The notes under the pieces are model-generated. The model was not told where the DNA came from. It saw only the letters and a list, made by a program, of their open reading frames with translations, and searched no databases. Both the position numbers and the translations under genes were made by a program. Positions 10,726-20,900 of a stretch of 64,000 nucleotides of DNA are shown one piece after another (positions within the stretch are counted from its first letter, which is position 1; every line of letters starts with the position of its first letter). Source of the DNA: Oscarella lobularis (taxonomy: Eukaryota > Porifera > Homoscleromorpha > Homosclerophorida > Oscarellidae); assembly GCF_947507565.1 (NCBI RefSeq), contig NC_089187.1:372001-436000 (forward strand), in the 5' to 3' direction.

Positions 10726-13700
10726 ATGATATCGCTTCAAATCACGTTCGTCGTTGTTTTCATAACGCTAACGTCGAATCCGACGCAAGGTAAGCGACGC
10801 AAATCGCAGACAACGGGGGGGAAACGAAAGACGAACCGCTGCCACGCCTCCACTATCACCACGCCCACTTCCTCCTACGTCACCGATTATGTGTATAGGG
10901 CAAACTGGTAGCGATTTGTGCGCATCGACGAAAACCTGTTCCGCGTGTATATCCGCTTCGGCCAATTGCTCGTGGTGTCAAGACGAGGTTATATAATAAT
11001 ATAGTGTTCGTCTCTTGTCCGGTTTCTATAATTATTGATTTATTGATTTTTAGATATTGTCTCAGGGTTTGAGTTCGCGTTGCTTTAGAACGTCCGTCGA
11101 CAATAACAGGTTGTGCCAACGCGTCTCCAATCCCAATAGCAACTTTTCCATCGGACAGGCAAACAGAAAAAATCCCAATTAAAATTTTAATTAATCAAAT
11201 TTATAGAACTTAAACGTGAGCACGGAACAAGTCGCACCTCAGTCATTCAACATCAATTTGCGACCGGGTAAAATTACAAATGAAAATCCTAATTAGTATA
11301 ATTTATTGATTGATTTATTTAATTAAGGCGAAAGCGTGACGGTGAGCGTGAACGTTCGTCCGGCGAAAGATCATCCCGTCGATCTCTATTATTTGATGGA
11401 CATGTCGAATTCAATGAAAGACGATTTAGAAAAACTCAAAACGCTTGCAGGCAGCCTTGGTAAAAATCAATCAATTAAATTCGAGATTAACATTATTTAT
11501 TTATTGAATATTTTTAGCCGATGCGCTTAAGATTCGCACGAAGAATACGCGCGTCGGTTTCGGAACGTTCGTCGATAAGACGACGACTCCTTACGTCGAT
11601 TTGCGAACGTGGGACATTATTTATGTAATTAATTATTAATATATTTTTACTTCTCTAGTATAAACAATCCGTGCGGCGCTCGATCGCCTTGTGCGCCTCC
11701 TTATTCGTTCAAGAACGCTCTTCCGCTCACGGGAAACACTGACGATTTTGTGGCAAAAGTAAACAAGGAAGAGATTTCCGGTAACGTTGACTTTCCTGAA
11801 GGCGGCATGGATGCGCTTATGCAAGTCATCGTCTGTGGTCAAGTACAGAAGAACAATCAATATGTATTATTATTATTTATTTTTATTATTCTTTTGTGTT
11901 TTTAGGAAATTGGTTGGGAAACCAATACCAATGCGCGCGCTCGAAGAATCGTTGTTCTGGCCAGCGATGCCGGTTTTCATTTTGCTGGAGATGGAAAAGT
12001 AGCGACCACGTGCACTGTATATAAATTATTTATTTATTTATTTATTTTATAGCTTGGCGGTGCCGTTGTCCCCAACGACGGTCTCTGTCACTTGAACGCT
12101 TCCGGTCTCTACACGGAAGCTCTCATTCAGGATTACCCGTCGATTGGACACTTGAACGAGAAACTCAAAGCGTACGACATACTTCCGGTTTTTGCCATAG
12201 CAGGAAGTTTCAGAAAGAATTACGAAGTAAAAGGAATCAAACGATTACTTTTCATTTATTTATTTATTATTTATTTATAGAATTTGGCGGGTCAAATTGA
12301 CGCGTTGAGAGTGGCGGCTTTAGATGCGAATTCCCAAAACGTTGTTCAACTGATTGGAAATATTTATGACGTAAATTAAGAATTAGTGCCGTCGCGTTAA
12401 TTAAAATTTATTTATTTATTTAGGAAATTGTTTCCACTGTTCGTCCAGTTATTCCCACGCATCCGGGAATCACTATTGATGCCGTAGCAAATTGCAATTT
12501 ACAACCGTAATTTAATTTTTTGCGTGTGGGGACTTTCCTCCATGATGTCATATAACTAGAAATTCGACGAGGTCGCAGATTCCCGGAGGATGTCAAGACG
12601 TTCAATTGGGCGAAACGGTTACGTTCAATTTTAAAATTTCGGCGGACACCTGCTCGTCCATAGAAGCCAACAAAAAGTCAAAATTGAAAACATATAAATA
12701 TAGAAATAATTATTTATCAAGCGTCTTTAGCATTCGAATCCGTTTTCCGGGTTTTAACGATTTCGACATCACTCTTAATCCAGTGTGCGAATGTGAATGC
12801 GCATCTAGCCCAGTAACTTGATTAATACATAATGTATAATGTTTACTTATTTATTATTTTTATTCTAGATGTCAAATTCATCTTTGTGTGCCGGCGGAAA
12901 ACTGAGTTGCGGAACGTGCGAGTGCAATTCCGGAAAGTAAGATAATTTTATTGATATTCGCTACTAATATTTGCTAATAACCACTAATTTTAAAATTTAG
13001 GTTTGGAGATCGTTGCGAGTGCGACAGATCCGACGAAGACATCGGACTTGGCTGCGGGTGAGTTCGAAATAACAGTAATAAGTTTTATCAATAGTTATGA
13101 CGTCATACATAGGCCTGCAAATGCTACAGCTGATTTTGTGCCGTGCAATGGACCAACAAATGGCGACTGCATTTGTGGCCAATGCGTATGCAGAGAGGTA
13201 TGCGTTTTTTGATATAAAATCGCTTTGCTGAAAAATAATCATCTGCATTTTGAACAAGATCTTCATTGGAGATCAGTGTCAATGTAACAAGCTAGCTTGC
13301 AACCACGACACGGCGGGAAATCTTTGCGGAGGTAACTACAGAATCAATTACTATTACTAATAATTAAATTAAGAATAATTTTCATAGGAAGTGATAAGGG
13401 AAGATGCGTTTGCGGCACGGACGCTTTGATACCCGTATGCGTTTGTAATCCGGGCTACACGGGTACCGCCTGCGAATGCTCGTTGTCATTGGATACGTGC
13501 AAGGACCAATTAGCGGTGCGACGGAATAGGGGTATTGATTTTTGGGTCACGTGAGCGATTTTATAGGACGACAAAGTGTGCAATGGACAAGGAAAGTGTT
13601 CGTGCGGAAAATGCATTTGCGAGGAAGGTTTCATTGGAGATTACTGCGAAACGTGCGCTACACAAGTAAAAATGCACATTCGATTATTTATTTATTTATT

Positions 13701-14483
13701 TGTATTGGATAATTTCCTCTTGTGTGTATAGGAGTGTCTCAATTTTAACTATTGCGATCTCAAGAAAGACTGCGTCGAATGTAGCGCTTTTGGTAGCGGT
13801 CCTCTCACCTTGACGTGTTCTTCCAACTGCTCGGATACGAATGTTACGAAGATAGCTCCACTCAATGAAGCGGAATCGGTGACGTATCAAATCAACAGTG
13901 TGTAAATTTTGATCAAAAAATTGATTTATTGATTAATTAATTAATTAAGAGAGAAATGCCGATCCGTGTCTCGTTCAGGCGGAACAGAAGCCGGATCAAC
14001 AGGATTGCAAATTCAAGTTTTATTACGCTTTGGCAGCTGACGGATCGTTGGAGCCAATTCACGTGGAATCAGGTAGGCTCGCATTAGCTACGTGGTTCGT
14101 TGAGAATTGATTATTTGGGGGGGCAAGAATTGCGTTGTTCATCGACGGAGAGTTTTAAGTATTATCCGCTTGTTTTGGGCCTCGTTTTTGGCCTATTGGC
14201 TCTCGTTCTAATTCCACTGCTGTTGTGGAAATTAATCACTATGTATTTTGTAAGTTGAAATATTCCCCATGTGGGATATTAGTATTATTAGCGCTAATTT
14301 AGGATGGTTTGGAGTACAAGAAATTTGTCCAAGAACAGCAGTCGGCGAAATATCAAAAAGCAATAAATAAATAGAATTTCCATACTACGTAGCAATTTCT
14401 AATATTTTTTTCTCTAGGGCGTCAATCCCCTGTATAAGACGCCAGAGCAAAAAACAGCCAATCCTGCTTACGGAAAAGCCTAG
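10726..14483 (+). CDS. Integrin beta subunit
   Basis: Cell-surface matrix receptor subunit, pairing with an integrin alpha. More than 20 exons; the first are 10726-10789 (signal peptide), 10899-10987 (PSI: CASTKTCSACISASANCSWC), 11054-11158, 11207-11267, 11328-11459. The betaI domain has an intact MIDAS/ADMIDAS, DLYYLMDMSNSMKDD, within 11328-11459. A specificity-loop disulfide candidate (NNPCGARSPCAPPY) is near 11660, and the synergistic metal-site motif NVDFPEGGMD near 11800. Cys-rich EGF-like repeats run 12880-13670 (CICGQCVC, CSCGKCICEEGF). The beta-tail is followed by a transmembrane helix (near 14160-14250) and a tail with DGLEYKKF, NPLY and NPAY, the talin/kindlin-type sites. The tail lacks the usual Arg after the membrane-proximal Asp. 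Donors after 11158 and 14359 are GC. If the last intron were retained, translation would stop early and both NPxY motifs would be lost. Confidence 0.95.
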
Positions 14484-14676
14484 AGTACGCTTTGGAGTAC
14501 ACCTAGAGAGTATCTTGATTCTTGAAAATTGTCACATTCCCCTCCAATCACATGCTCGACGTCTTTCTAATTTTTTTAGTCACTTGTACGCGATCATGTA
14601 CGTACTGTACATCGTGTCAAGAATCGTGTATCGCATTATATAACATACGGGATGAGTGGTCATTGTTTCGACTATA

Positions 14677-15625
14677 ATGCTGAGAATTTGCCTGATTACG
14701 GCGGGAGTTCTTCTACTACACGCAGTCGCGCTTGAATGCGCGCAAGGTACACCTTGGTCCTCACAACATTGCACTCCGCCTTATCATGATGTATTTTCTC
14801 TTCACCTAGGTAACTGCTCATTAGCTACATCTTGCAGGGAGTGCATTTCACTTTCGTCCAACTGTTCGTGGTCTTTTGATGAGGTGCTCGATCGTTGTCG
14901 ATAAATTACTGTTTTGATTTTTACGTAATCGGGCATCGTGGCTTATCTATGTGCGACGATCGAAGACGAGTCAGTCGTCGCGATGTCGAGTCCGTGGACG
15001 AAAGTCGCCTAACTGTCGACATCTGTTCGACTCGCGCAATCGATTGACGGAGAAGAAAGCGCAAGTGAGCCGGAAGTTGACGTGCGAATAATTTGCGGCT
15101 TAGCCGCAACTGCGTCACTCTGTACCTCTAGCGGAACAAAGACTCAGTGGCATCACTTCATGGAAGTAGTGGTGGTATGTTCCAATTCAATTTAGATTTA
15201 TAATGTCATCATCATCAGTCCTTGCGTGTGAAGAGTCTTTTCTTTGTCGTGATTCTTTGGAGTCTGTACGCGTGTCCAAGCGTGAAGAAAGCGCTACGAC
15301 GACATCTCCACCTAAGAAATCTCCAAATTATACGCTTATCCTATTATTGATTTGCTTTGGTCTGGCTATGCTTGTCATACTCGGTCTCTTTGCTTGGAAA
15401 ATTATTGTAACACTGATGGTTAGCTGTATGATGATTATCTTCATGCAGCTACAACTATGATTTGTTTTTATAGGATAAATGGAAGCTAAACAGGTTCATA
15501 AGAAGGAGAGAGAGAACGCGTTTTGAGGCCAGGAATAAGCAGGTATGTAAGAATTGAGAACTTTTCTATGACAACGAACGCAGTAATCATTTTAGGTCAT
15601 TGTTAGTATTGAGACGTCACTTTGA
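14677..15625 (+). CDS. Mini integrin-beta-like protein: PSI + transmembrane + short tail, no betaI domain
   Basis: Seven exons, all phases closing to 191 aa: 14677-14746, 14810-14883, 14975-15064, 15132-15174, 15219-15418, 15474-15542, 15596-15625. Signal peptide (MLRICLITAGVLLLHAVA), then a PSI-like half (CSLATSCRECISLSSNCSWS), where the beta subunit's CSWC reads CSWS. SSRCR follows as in the beta gene's third exon (SSRCF). A Ser/Thr linker leads to a hydrophobic helix (LILLLICFGLAMLVILGLFAW) and a tail DKWKLNRFIRRRERTRFEAR ending ETSL, a class I PDZ-ligand form. Intron phases (1, 0, ..., 1 before TM, 0 after TM, 0 in tail) are the same as in the adjacent integrin beta. It therefore looks like a tandem partial copy lacking the betaI, hybrid and EGF exons. 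NPxY motifs are absent. Exon 3 acceptor is the least certain boundary. Function unknown. Confidence 0.65.
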
Positions 15626-15679
15626 CACAACCTAGTTTACGTCTCCGTAAGGATAGTAGTGTTACAGTGTGCGCTTAGA

Positions 15680-16826
15680 ATGCAAAACAAGTCGCTGTTG
15701 TTGTTACTCCTCCTCCTCATCATCGTCAGTTCCAGCCTCCTAAGTAAGAGACGGAAAGGAAAAACAGCGCTTTGAGTGCATTTCTCTCTCAGTAGTCTTA
15801 GGCGGAAGCCGCTTGGTGACCGAAAGGGCACGCACTCAGCCGCCATTCGCCAGAGCGGCGGCGGCATCAATCAGAAAAGCGGTTACTTCATCTGTTACTT
15901 CACCTCCTCCTACCACTCCTCCTCCTCCTCCTCCTCCTCTAGAACTGAAGAAAGCGGTTTCTTCTTCTTCTTCTTCTTCTCCTCCTCCTGTAGAAAATCA
16001 AATGAATTCCTCTTCGGCTTCTCTTTGGCCAGTCGTTGGCTGTGGAAGCAGTCATCCCATATTCGAATGTAAAAAATCGTATTCAATCAATGAAGAAGAA
16101 TTCAACCGTTATCCTCAACTTCGCCGCGGCGGCCGCGGCAAGCGCAAGAGCTGCGCACTAGTCGGCTCCTCCGCCAATCTCCTCAATTTCAAATTAGGAA
16201 AAGACATCGATTCGCGCGACGTCGTCATTCGCATGAACGGCGCACCGACTCGAGGATGTGAGAAACACGTGGGAAATCGTACGGATGTAGTGATACTGAA
16301 TCTGAGCGGCTTTTCGTGCGGTCCCGACGGCATTCCACGCAATCACCCGCTCCTCCTCATAAATAGCGTACAAGATATGAATGTAAAGAGCACCGGCATA
16401 GCCGGGGAATGCAAGCGCAAGTACGGTCGAAAAATCTATTCGGTGTCAGACTTTCTGCGTTTTCTGCCGAATCTCGCTTCGAATGAATACCACAAGAGAT
16501 ATCGGACGTCTGCTAGTCGTGGTCGTCACATGTCGTCGAGCGGTGTGAAAGGACTCTTTTTTGGTCTACTCGTTTGCGACGTCGTTCACGTCTATGGATT
16601 TGGGTTGCTGGGAATACCGGCCAATCATACTAATAAATACTATGGTGGCAGTCCTGTCAAGACACTGCTTCAAAAGACCACTCATGATTGGCAGGCTGAA
16701 GCCAAACTTATTGTCGATTTGAGCAGAAATAAATTCAATTGGACATGGATTGACAACAAGGACTATCGCTTGAAGGATCACGCTTCAGTCGTTTTGCATG
16801 GTCAACCTCTTTTACAGGAAACGTGA
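15680..16826 (+). CDS. GT29-family sialyltransferase (type II Golgi enzyme)
   Basis: Would transfer sialic acid from CMP-sialic acid to a glycan in the Golgi lumen. Two exons, 15680-15743 and 15793-16826, giving 365 aa. A Leu-rich signal anchor follows the ATG (MQNKSLLLLLLLLIIVSSS). The stem is low complexity (Pro-rich then poly-Ser, encoded by CCT/TCT/TCC runs at about 15900-15995). Sialylmotif L begins CALVGSSANLLNFKLGKDID and includes RMNGAPTRGCE. Sialylmotif S is SSGVKGLFFGLLVCDVVHVY followed by GFG. The VS motif H-x4-E is HDWQAE. L and S motif wording is nearer ST3Gal/ST6GalNAc enzymes than ST8Sia, but linkage cannot be called by eye. Confidence 0.88.
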
Positions 16827-16929
16827 TGTGCACTTCACAGGTGGTACAGTATATATATATTTGTGTACAGTACAGTGGCATTATCCGGGCAGTCTACAGC
16901 TACATTCCTTACAGTCACACCCCTTGGGA

Positions 16930-17808
16930 ATGGCGAGCAAATTCTCCCGCTGGCTGACGTTTCTCAACGAACGCGCACCGCCGCTCGTCTTCGCTCTCCT
17001 CGGCGGAGGTCCCGTCGTCTCGTCTCTCTATCTATACAACGATCGATTCGACTGGCTGAAATTTCTCACCGTCTTTCCCGCCCAGCTCCTCCTCCTCCTA
17101 ACGATCCGCATCATGGACGACGTCAAGGACTACGACAAAGACGTCAAAGTCCACCCGGATCGACCACTCCCACGCGGCCTTCTGACCATCGACGAAGTCG
17201 TGCGCATGATCCGCAACGTCATAATAGGCGAATACGCCTACGCGTTCCTACTGGCGTTCATCTACAATCGAACGGTCGCCATTCTCTACGCCATTCAAAT
17301 CACATACGGGGTTCTCATGTACTACGAATTCGGCATAGGGGAAGAATTGGATAAGAGCCCCTTTCTCTATGCTCTCTCGCATCAGCTTTCTCTCTACTGC
17401 GGCGCTTTTACTCTCGCTGCCGTTAATGGCGTTTCGGAGCCCTATTTCTCCTATAAAACGTGGATGTTCGGCTGCGTGGGTTTCTCCGGATTTTTCACGT
17501 TCGACATCTGTCGAAAATTGGATCCCGAATTGCCACTCCTGAAGGGAACCTATTTGGTCGTCTACGGAAAGTTGACGACGTTTTTTATGATTGCATTTAC
17601 TGTGGGCGTGGGCGTGGTCGGGTCTTACGGCGTCGACGCCGCGTGGCTTTGTTGGCCTTTTGAATTCGGATTCTTGGCTCTGGTTGGTGCGCATTTTTTC
17701 GTGCCGATGAAGAAGGGAGGCAAGAGGTATAAGATCATCGAGGGACTTGCCGTTCTTTTCGTTTTGTTTCACATGTGGTCCGGAACTATTGCTGGCGTTT
17801 GGAAATAA
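16930..17808 (+). CDS. UbiA-superfamily prenyltransferase-like membrane protein, intronless
   Basis: Single uninterrupted frame of 292 aa starting MASKF. The frame stays open upstream to 16798, but this ATG begins the recognisable family sequence. About 8 hydrophobic segments are seen. The first Asp-rich motif (MDDVKDYDKD followed by HPDRPLPRGLL) corresponds to the UbiA NDxxDxxxD site with the first Asn replaced by Asp. A second motif, FTFDICRKLDPE, sits where the second Asp-rich loop belongs. These are Mg2+/diphosphate-binding sites in polyprenyl transferases. The HP(D/E)RPLPRG wording is what I associate with a bacterial branch of the superfamily rather than COQ2, UBIAD1 or COX10. Acceptor and prenyl substrates are unknown. 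It lies 103 bp after the sialyltransferase and 150 bp before the kinesin, on the same strand. Confidence 0.75.
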   Translation: MASKFSRWLTFLNERAPPLVFALLGGGPVVSSLYLYNDRFDWLKFLTVFPAQLLLLLTIRIMDDVKDYDKDVKVHPDRPLPRGLLTIDEVVRMIRNVIIGEYAYAFLLAFIYNRTVAILYAIQITYGVLMYYEFGIGEELDKSPFLYALSHQLSLYCGAFTLAAVNGVSEPYFSYKTWMFGCVGFSGFFTFDICRKLDPELPLLKGTYLVVYGKLTTFFMIAFTVGVGVVGSYGVDAAWLCWPFEFGFLALVGAHFFVPMKKGGKRYKIIEGLAVLFVLFHMWSGTIAGVWK

Positions 17809-17958
17809 ATAAATGAAAGCGTTCGCTTCCCTATCCGGGAGCCTATCACGTGCCTACACGCACGACCAATTAGCGCCCGCTTCTATTTTTCAAAGCGCCA
17901 ACGGGCACACCAACGCTCTCTTTGTTGTTTCGTACGGTCTGTAGTACTTCGCCCGTCG

Positions 17959-20900
17959 ATGGACGTTAACATAAAGGTCGCGGTGCGCGTCAGGCCGCCG
18001 ACGAAAAGGTAATCAAGTCGGAAAAGAACGCGAGTCGATTTCGCCTCGTCGCGACGCGAGAAACGTCGACTCTTCGAGACCGTAGAGCGTTTCGAAGGGG
18101 CGAGAGACGTCGATGCAAAAGCCCCTGTCGCTCGAGAGCTCTAAACGGTTCGCGTTTTAATTTTAGGGAAGCGAGCGAGATTTTTTGGGAAACGGACGGA
18201 CCGATGATCGCGCAGAAAGGCGCGACGACGAAATACGCGTTCGGTGAGGCTTTGCGACGACGAAATCGTCGTCTTGAGCATCGAAATTTTCGCGAGCAGA
18301 TCACGTGTTTTCCGGCGACACATCGAATGTGGAAGTATACGAAAAGTCGGCTCAGGGAATCGTTCTGTCAGTCCTAAAGGGATTCAACGGTAGGAAAAAA
18401 TAATCAAATATTTAATTATTAAAAATTATTTATTTATTTATTTATAGGCACTGTTTTTGCTTATGGTCAAACGGCCTCAGGAAAGACGCACACTATGATG
18501 GGTGAGAAGGGAAACGAAGGCGTTGTTCCCTTGGCAATGCAGGAGGTCTTCAATTACATAGATCAGGTGACACTTCTAAATTATCATCTCTTTTGACGTG
18601 ACGTCACTTCTTATATTTAGTGTAGCGGACGAGAATTTCTTCTTAGAGCGTCCTATATTGAAATTTACAATGAAGTCAGTACTCGGGATTATTTGCTTGT
18701 CTTGTGACTGACTTTTGATTAATTAAAAAGGTGATCAAAGATCTTTTGAATCCAGAGAATAAGAAATTAAAAATTCACGAGAACGCGCAGGTACGTCACT
18801 AAAAAAAAATTAAATTAAGCAATAGAAATTAATAAAACATAGAGGGAAGTATATATTGCCGATTGTACCGAAGAGATTTTGTTGAGTCGAGAGATGGCAC
18901 TGGATCTCATTCAACGCGGAGAACGTCAGTTGTGCACAACTAATAATTTTAATTCGAAAAGTGAAATTTTGTATCAAAGATAATCGTCATTTCGGCGAGA
19001 CGAACATGAACGAAAGGAGTTCTCGCTCGCACACGATTTTTACACTAGTAACAAATATATATTATTGATTATTATTATTATTAGTTCACTTTTATTTGCT
19101 ATTGCGTTTAGGTTGTCGAGAGTCGGTTGGTTGACAAACGAGACTCGATGAGCGGTGCAGTGAACGTTGCAAAGCTGGTATACCAGAAAACCGTTTTTTT
19201 CAAAACAAATTCCCTACACGTTTTGTATCTTTGAAGAACCTGGTAGATCTCGCTGGATCAGAGCGAGCAAGCCAGACAGGAGCTGAAGGTAACATAAATA
19301 AATAAATAAATAAATGAATAAAATTGATTATTGTCTTTTAGGGAGTCGATTGAAAGAGGGCGGATTTATCAACAAGAGTCTTCTCTTCTTGGGAAATGTG
19401 ATACAGAAGCTCAGCGAAGGAGACCAGTACACATTTGAGCACAGAGTCTTAGTTCTTTACTGATGTTATTGTAGGGGCGGTTATCTATCGTTTCGCGAGA
19501 GCAAGCTCACCAGGATTCTGCAGACGTCTCTCGGAGGAAACGCTAGAACGGGAATCATTTGCACGGTGACCCCGTCGTCGCTCGACGAAACCCACGGAAC
19601 TCTAAGAGTAAAGAAAACGATTATTAGATAGAAAAAAAAACGTAATTAATTATCATCATTTTTCAGTTTGCCTCGAGAGCCAAGACAATCAAAAATAAAC
19701 CGGAAGTTAACCAGGTAGAAACTTACGTGTATTTTCATTTGAGTATTGATTTTTAAAAATTTGTTTTTTTAGGTTCTCTCAGACCAGGCCTTGCTGAAAC
19801 TGTATAAGAAGGAGATCAGCGGTCTAAAGAAGGAATTAGACAGTGTAAAACATGTCTCGATTTCAAAATCTCTCGCATGAATTGAACTTTTAGGTTAGGA
19901 GCGAGTCTGGAATAGCCAGTCTTCTGTGTGAAAAGGAACAGGTTGAACTTAAAAACGGAGATATATAGAAGGTAAACGGATTTTTTTCCTTACGTAGTTG
20001 GCTCAAGAATTGAGAGATCAAGACCAAGCTCGCGCTAAACAAGTACAGTACTACGTCGCGGAAATATTTTCGGAGATTTATCATTTTTTCTGTAGCTCGA
20101 AGAAAAAGAGGCCAAAATCGCTCAGCTTCAAAAATTGATTCTTCACTGCGACAGCAAAAAGTCAAGTGGGAAAAGCAAAAAATCGAAGGTTTGTCTCAAC
20201 GTTTTTCTACTCTTTAAATATGTCTAGTTTCTCTAATATTATAGGTGGCACCGAGACGACAGACATTCGCAATTGGCCAGCTAAAGTATCAGGAATTAAT
20301 TGATGACGACGACGACGACGACGACGACGACAATTATGATGGAGTTGAGAAAAAGGAAAAATTTTCATCTCGTTCGTCCCTAAAGGGAGAACACCTGATC
20401 TCCAAAACGCACGTAGAACCAAGCTCTCCACAACTGGCGGACCTATCAGAATACAAGGTAAAGAGATGAGCACAACCTGTTTAATTATTAGAATAAATTT
20501 CGTCTGATTTAAGCAGCAGGTGGCTGACGATACGCTCCTAGAAAGCAATCAAGTCCTCCAAGAAAGGGTACAGTATGCACAGGAGTATTTGCTAATAATA
20601 TGATTTACTTATTAGGTGAAAGCGCTCCAAGAAGAGCTCGAGAGACATGACGAACGCTGGACGAAGACGCTAGAAGACTGGAAAGCAAAGGTAAAGTAAA
20701 AACCTTTGATTAATTAAATTGATCCATATCAACACTACCATGTATTAGGCGCAATCCATGTATTTTCAACAGCTGGAATACAGCCTCGCTGAGAAAGAGG
20801 CGGAGCTGAAATCAGAGCTGGTAAGAACTCGCCCCGAGAAGGTTTATTCCAAATAGCAATCGTTTTTTTAGAATGAAGCAGCTGAAAAATACAAGGAGCT

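Noticed and set aside
17248-17772. 174-codon minus-strand frame and 16863-17354 plus frame
   Set aside because: Out-of-frame or antisense to the UbiA-like exon, without hydrophobic or domain pattern.
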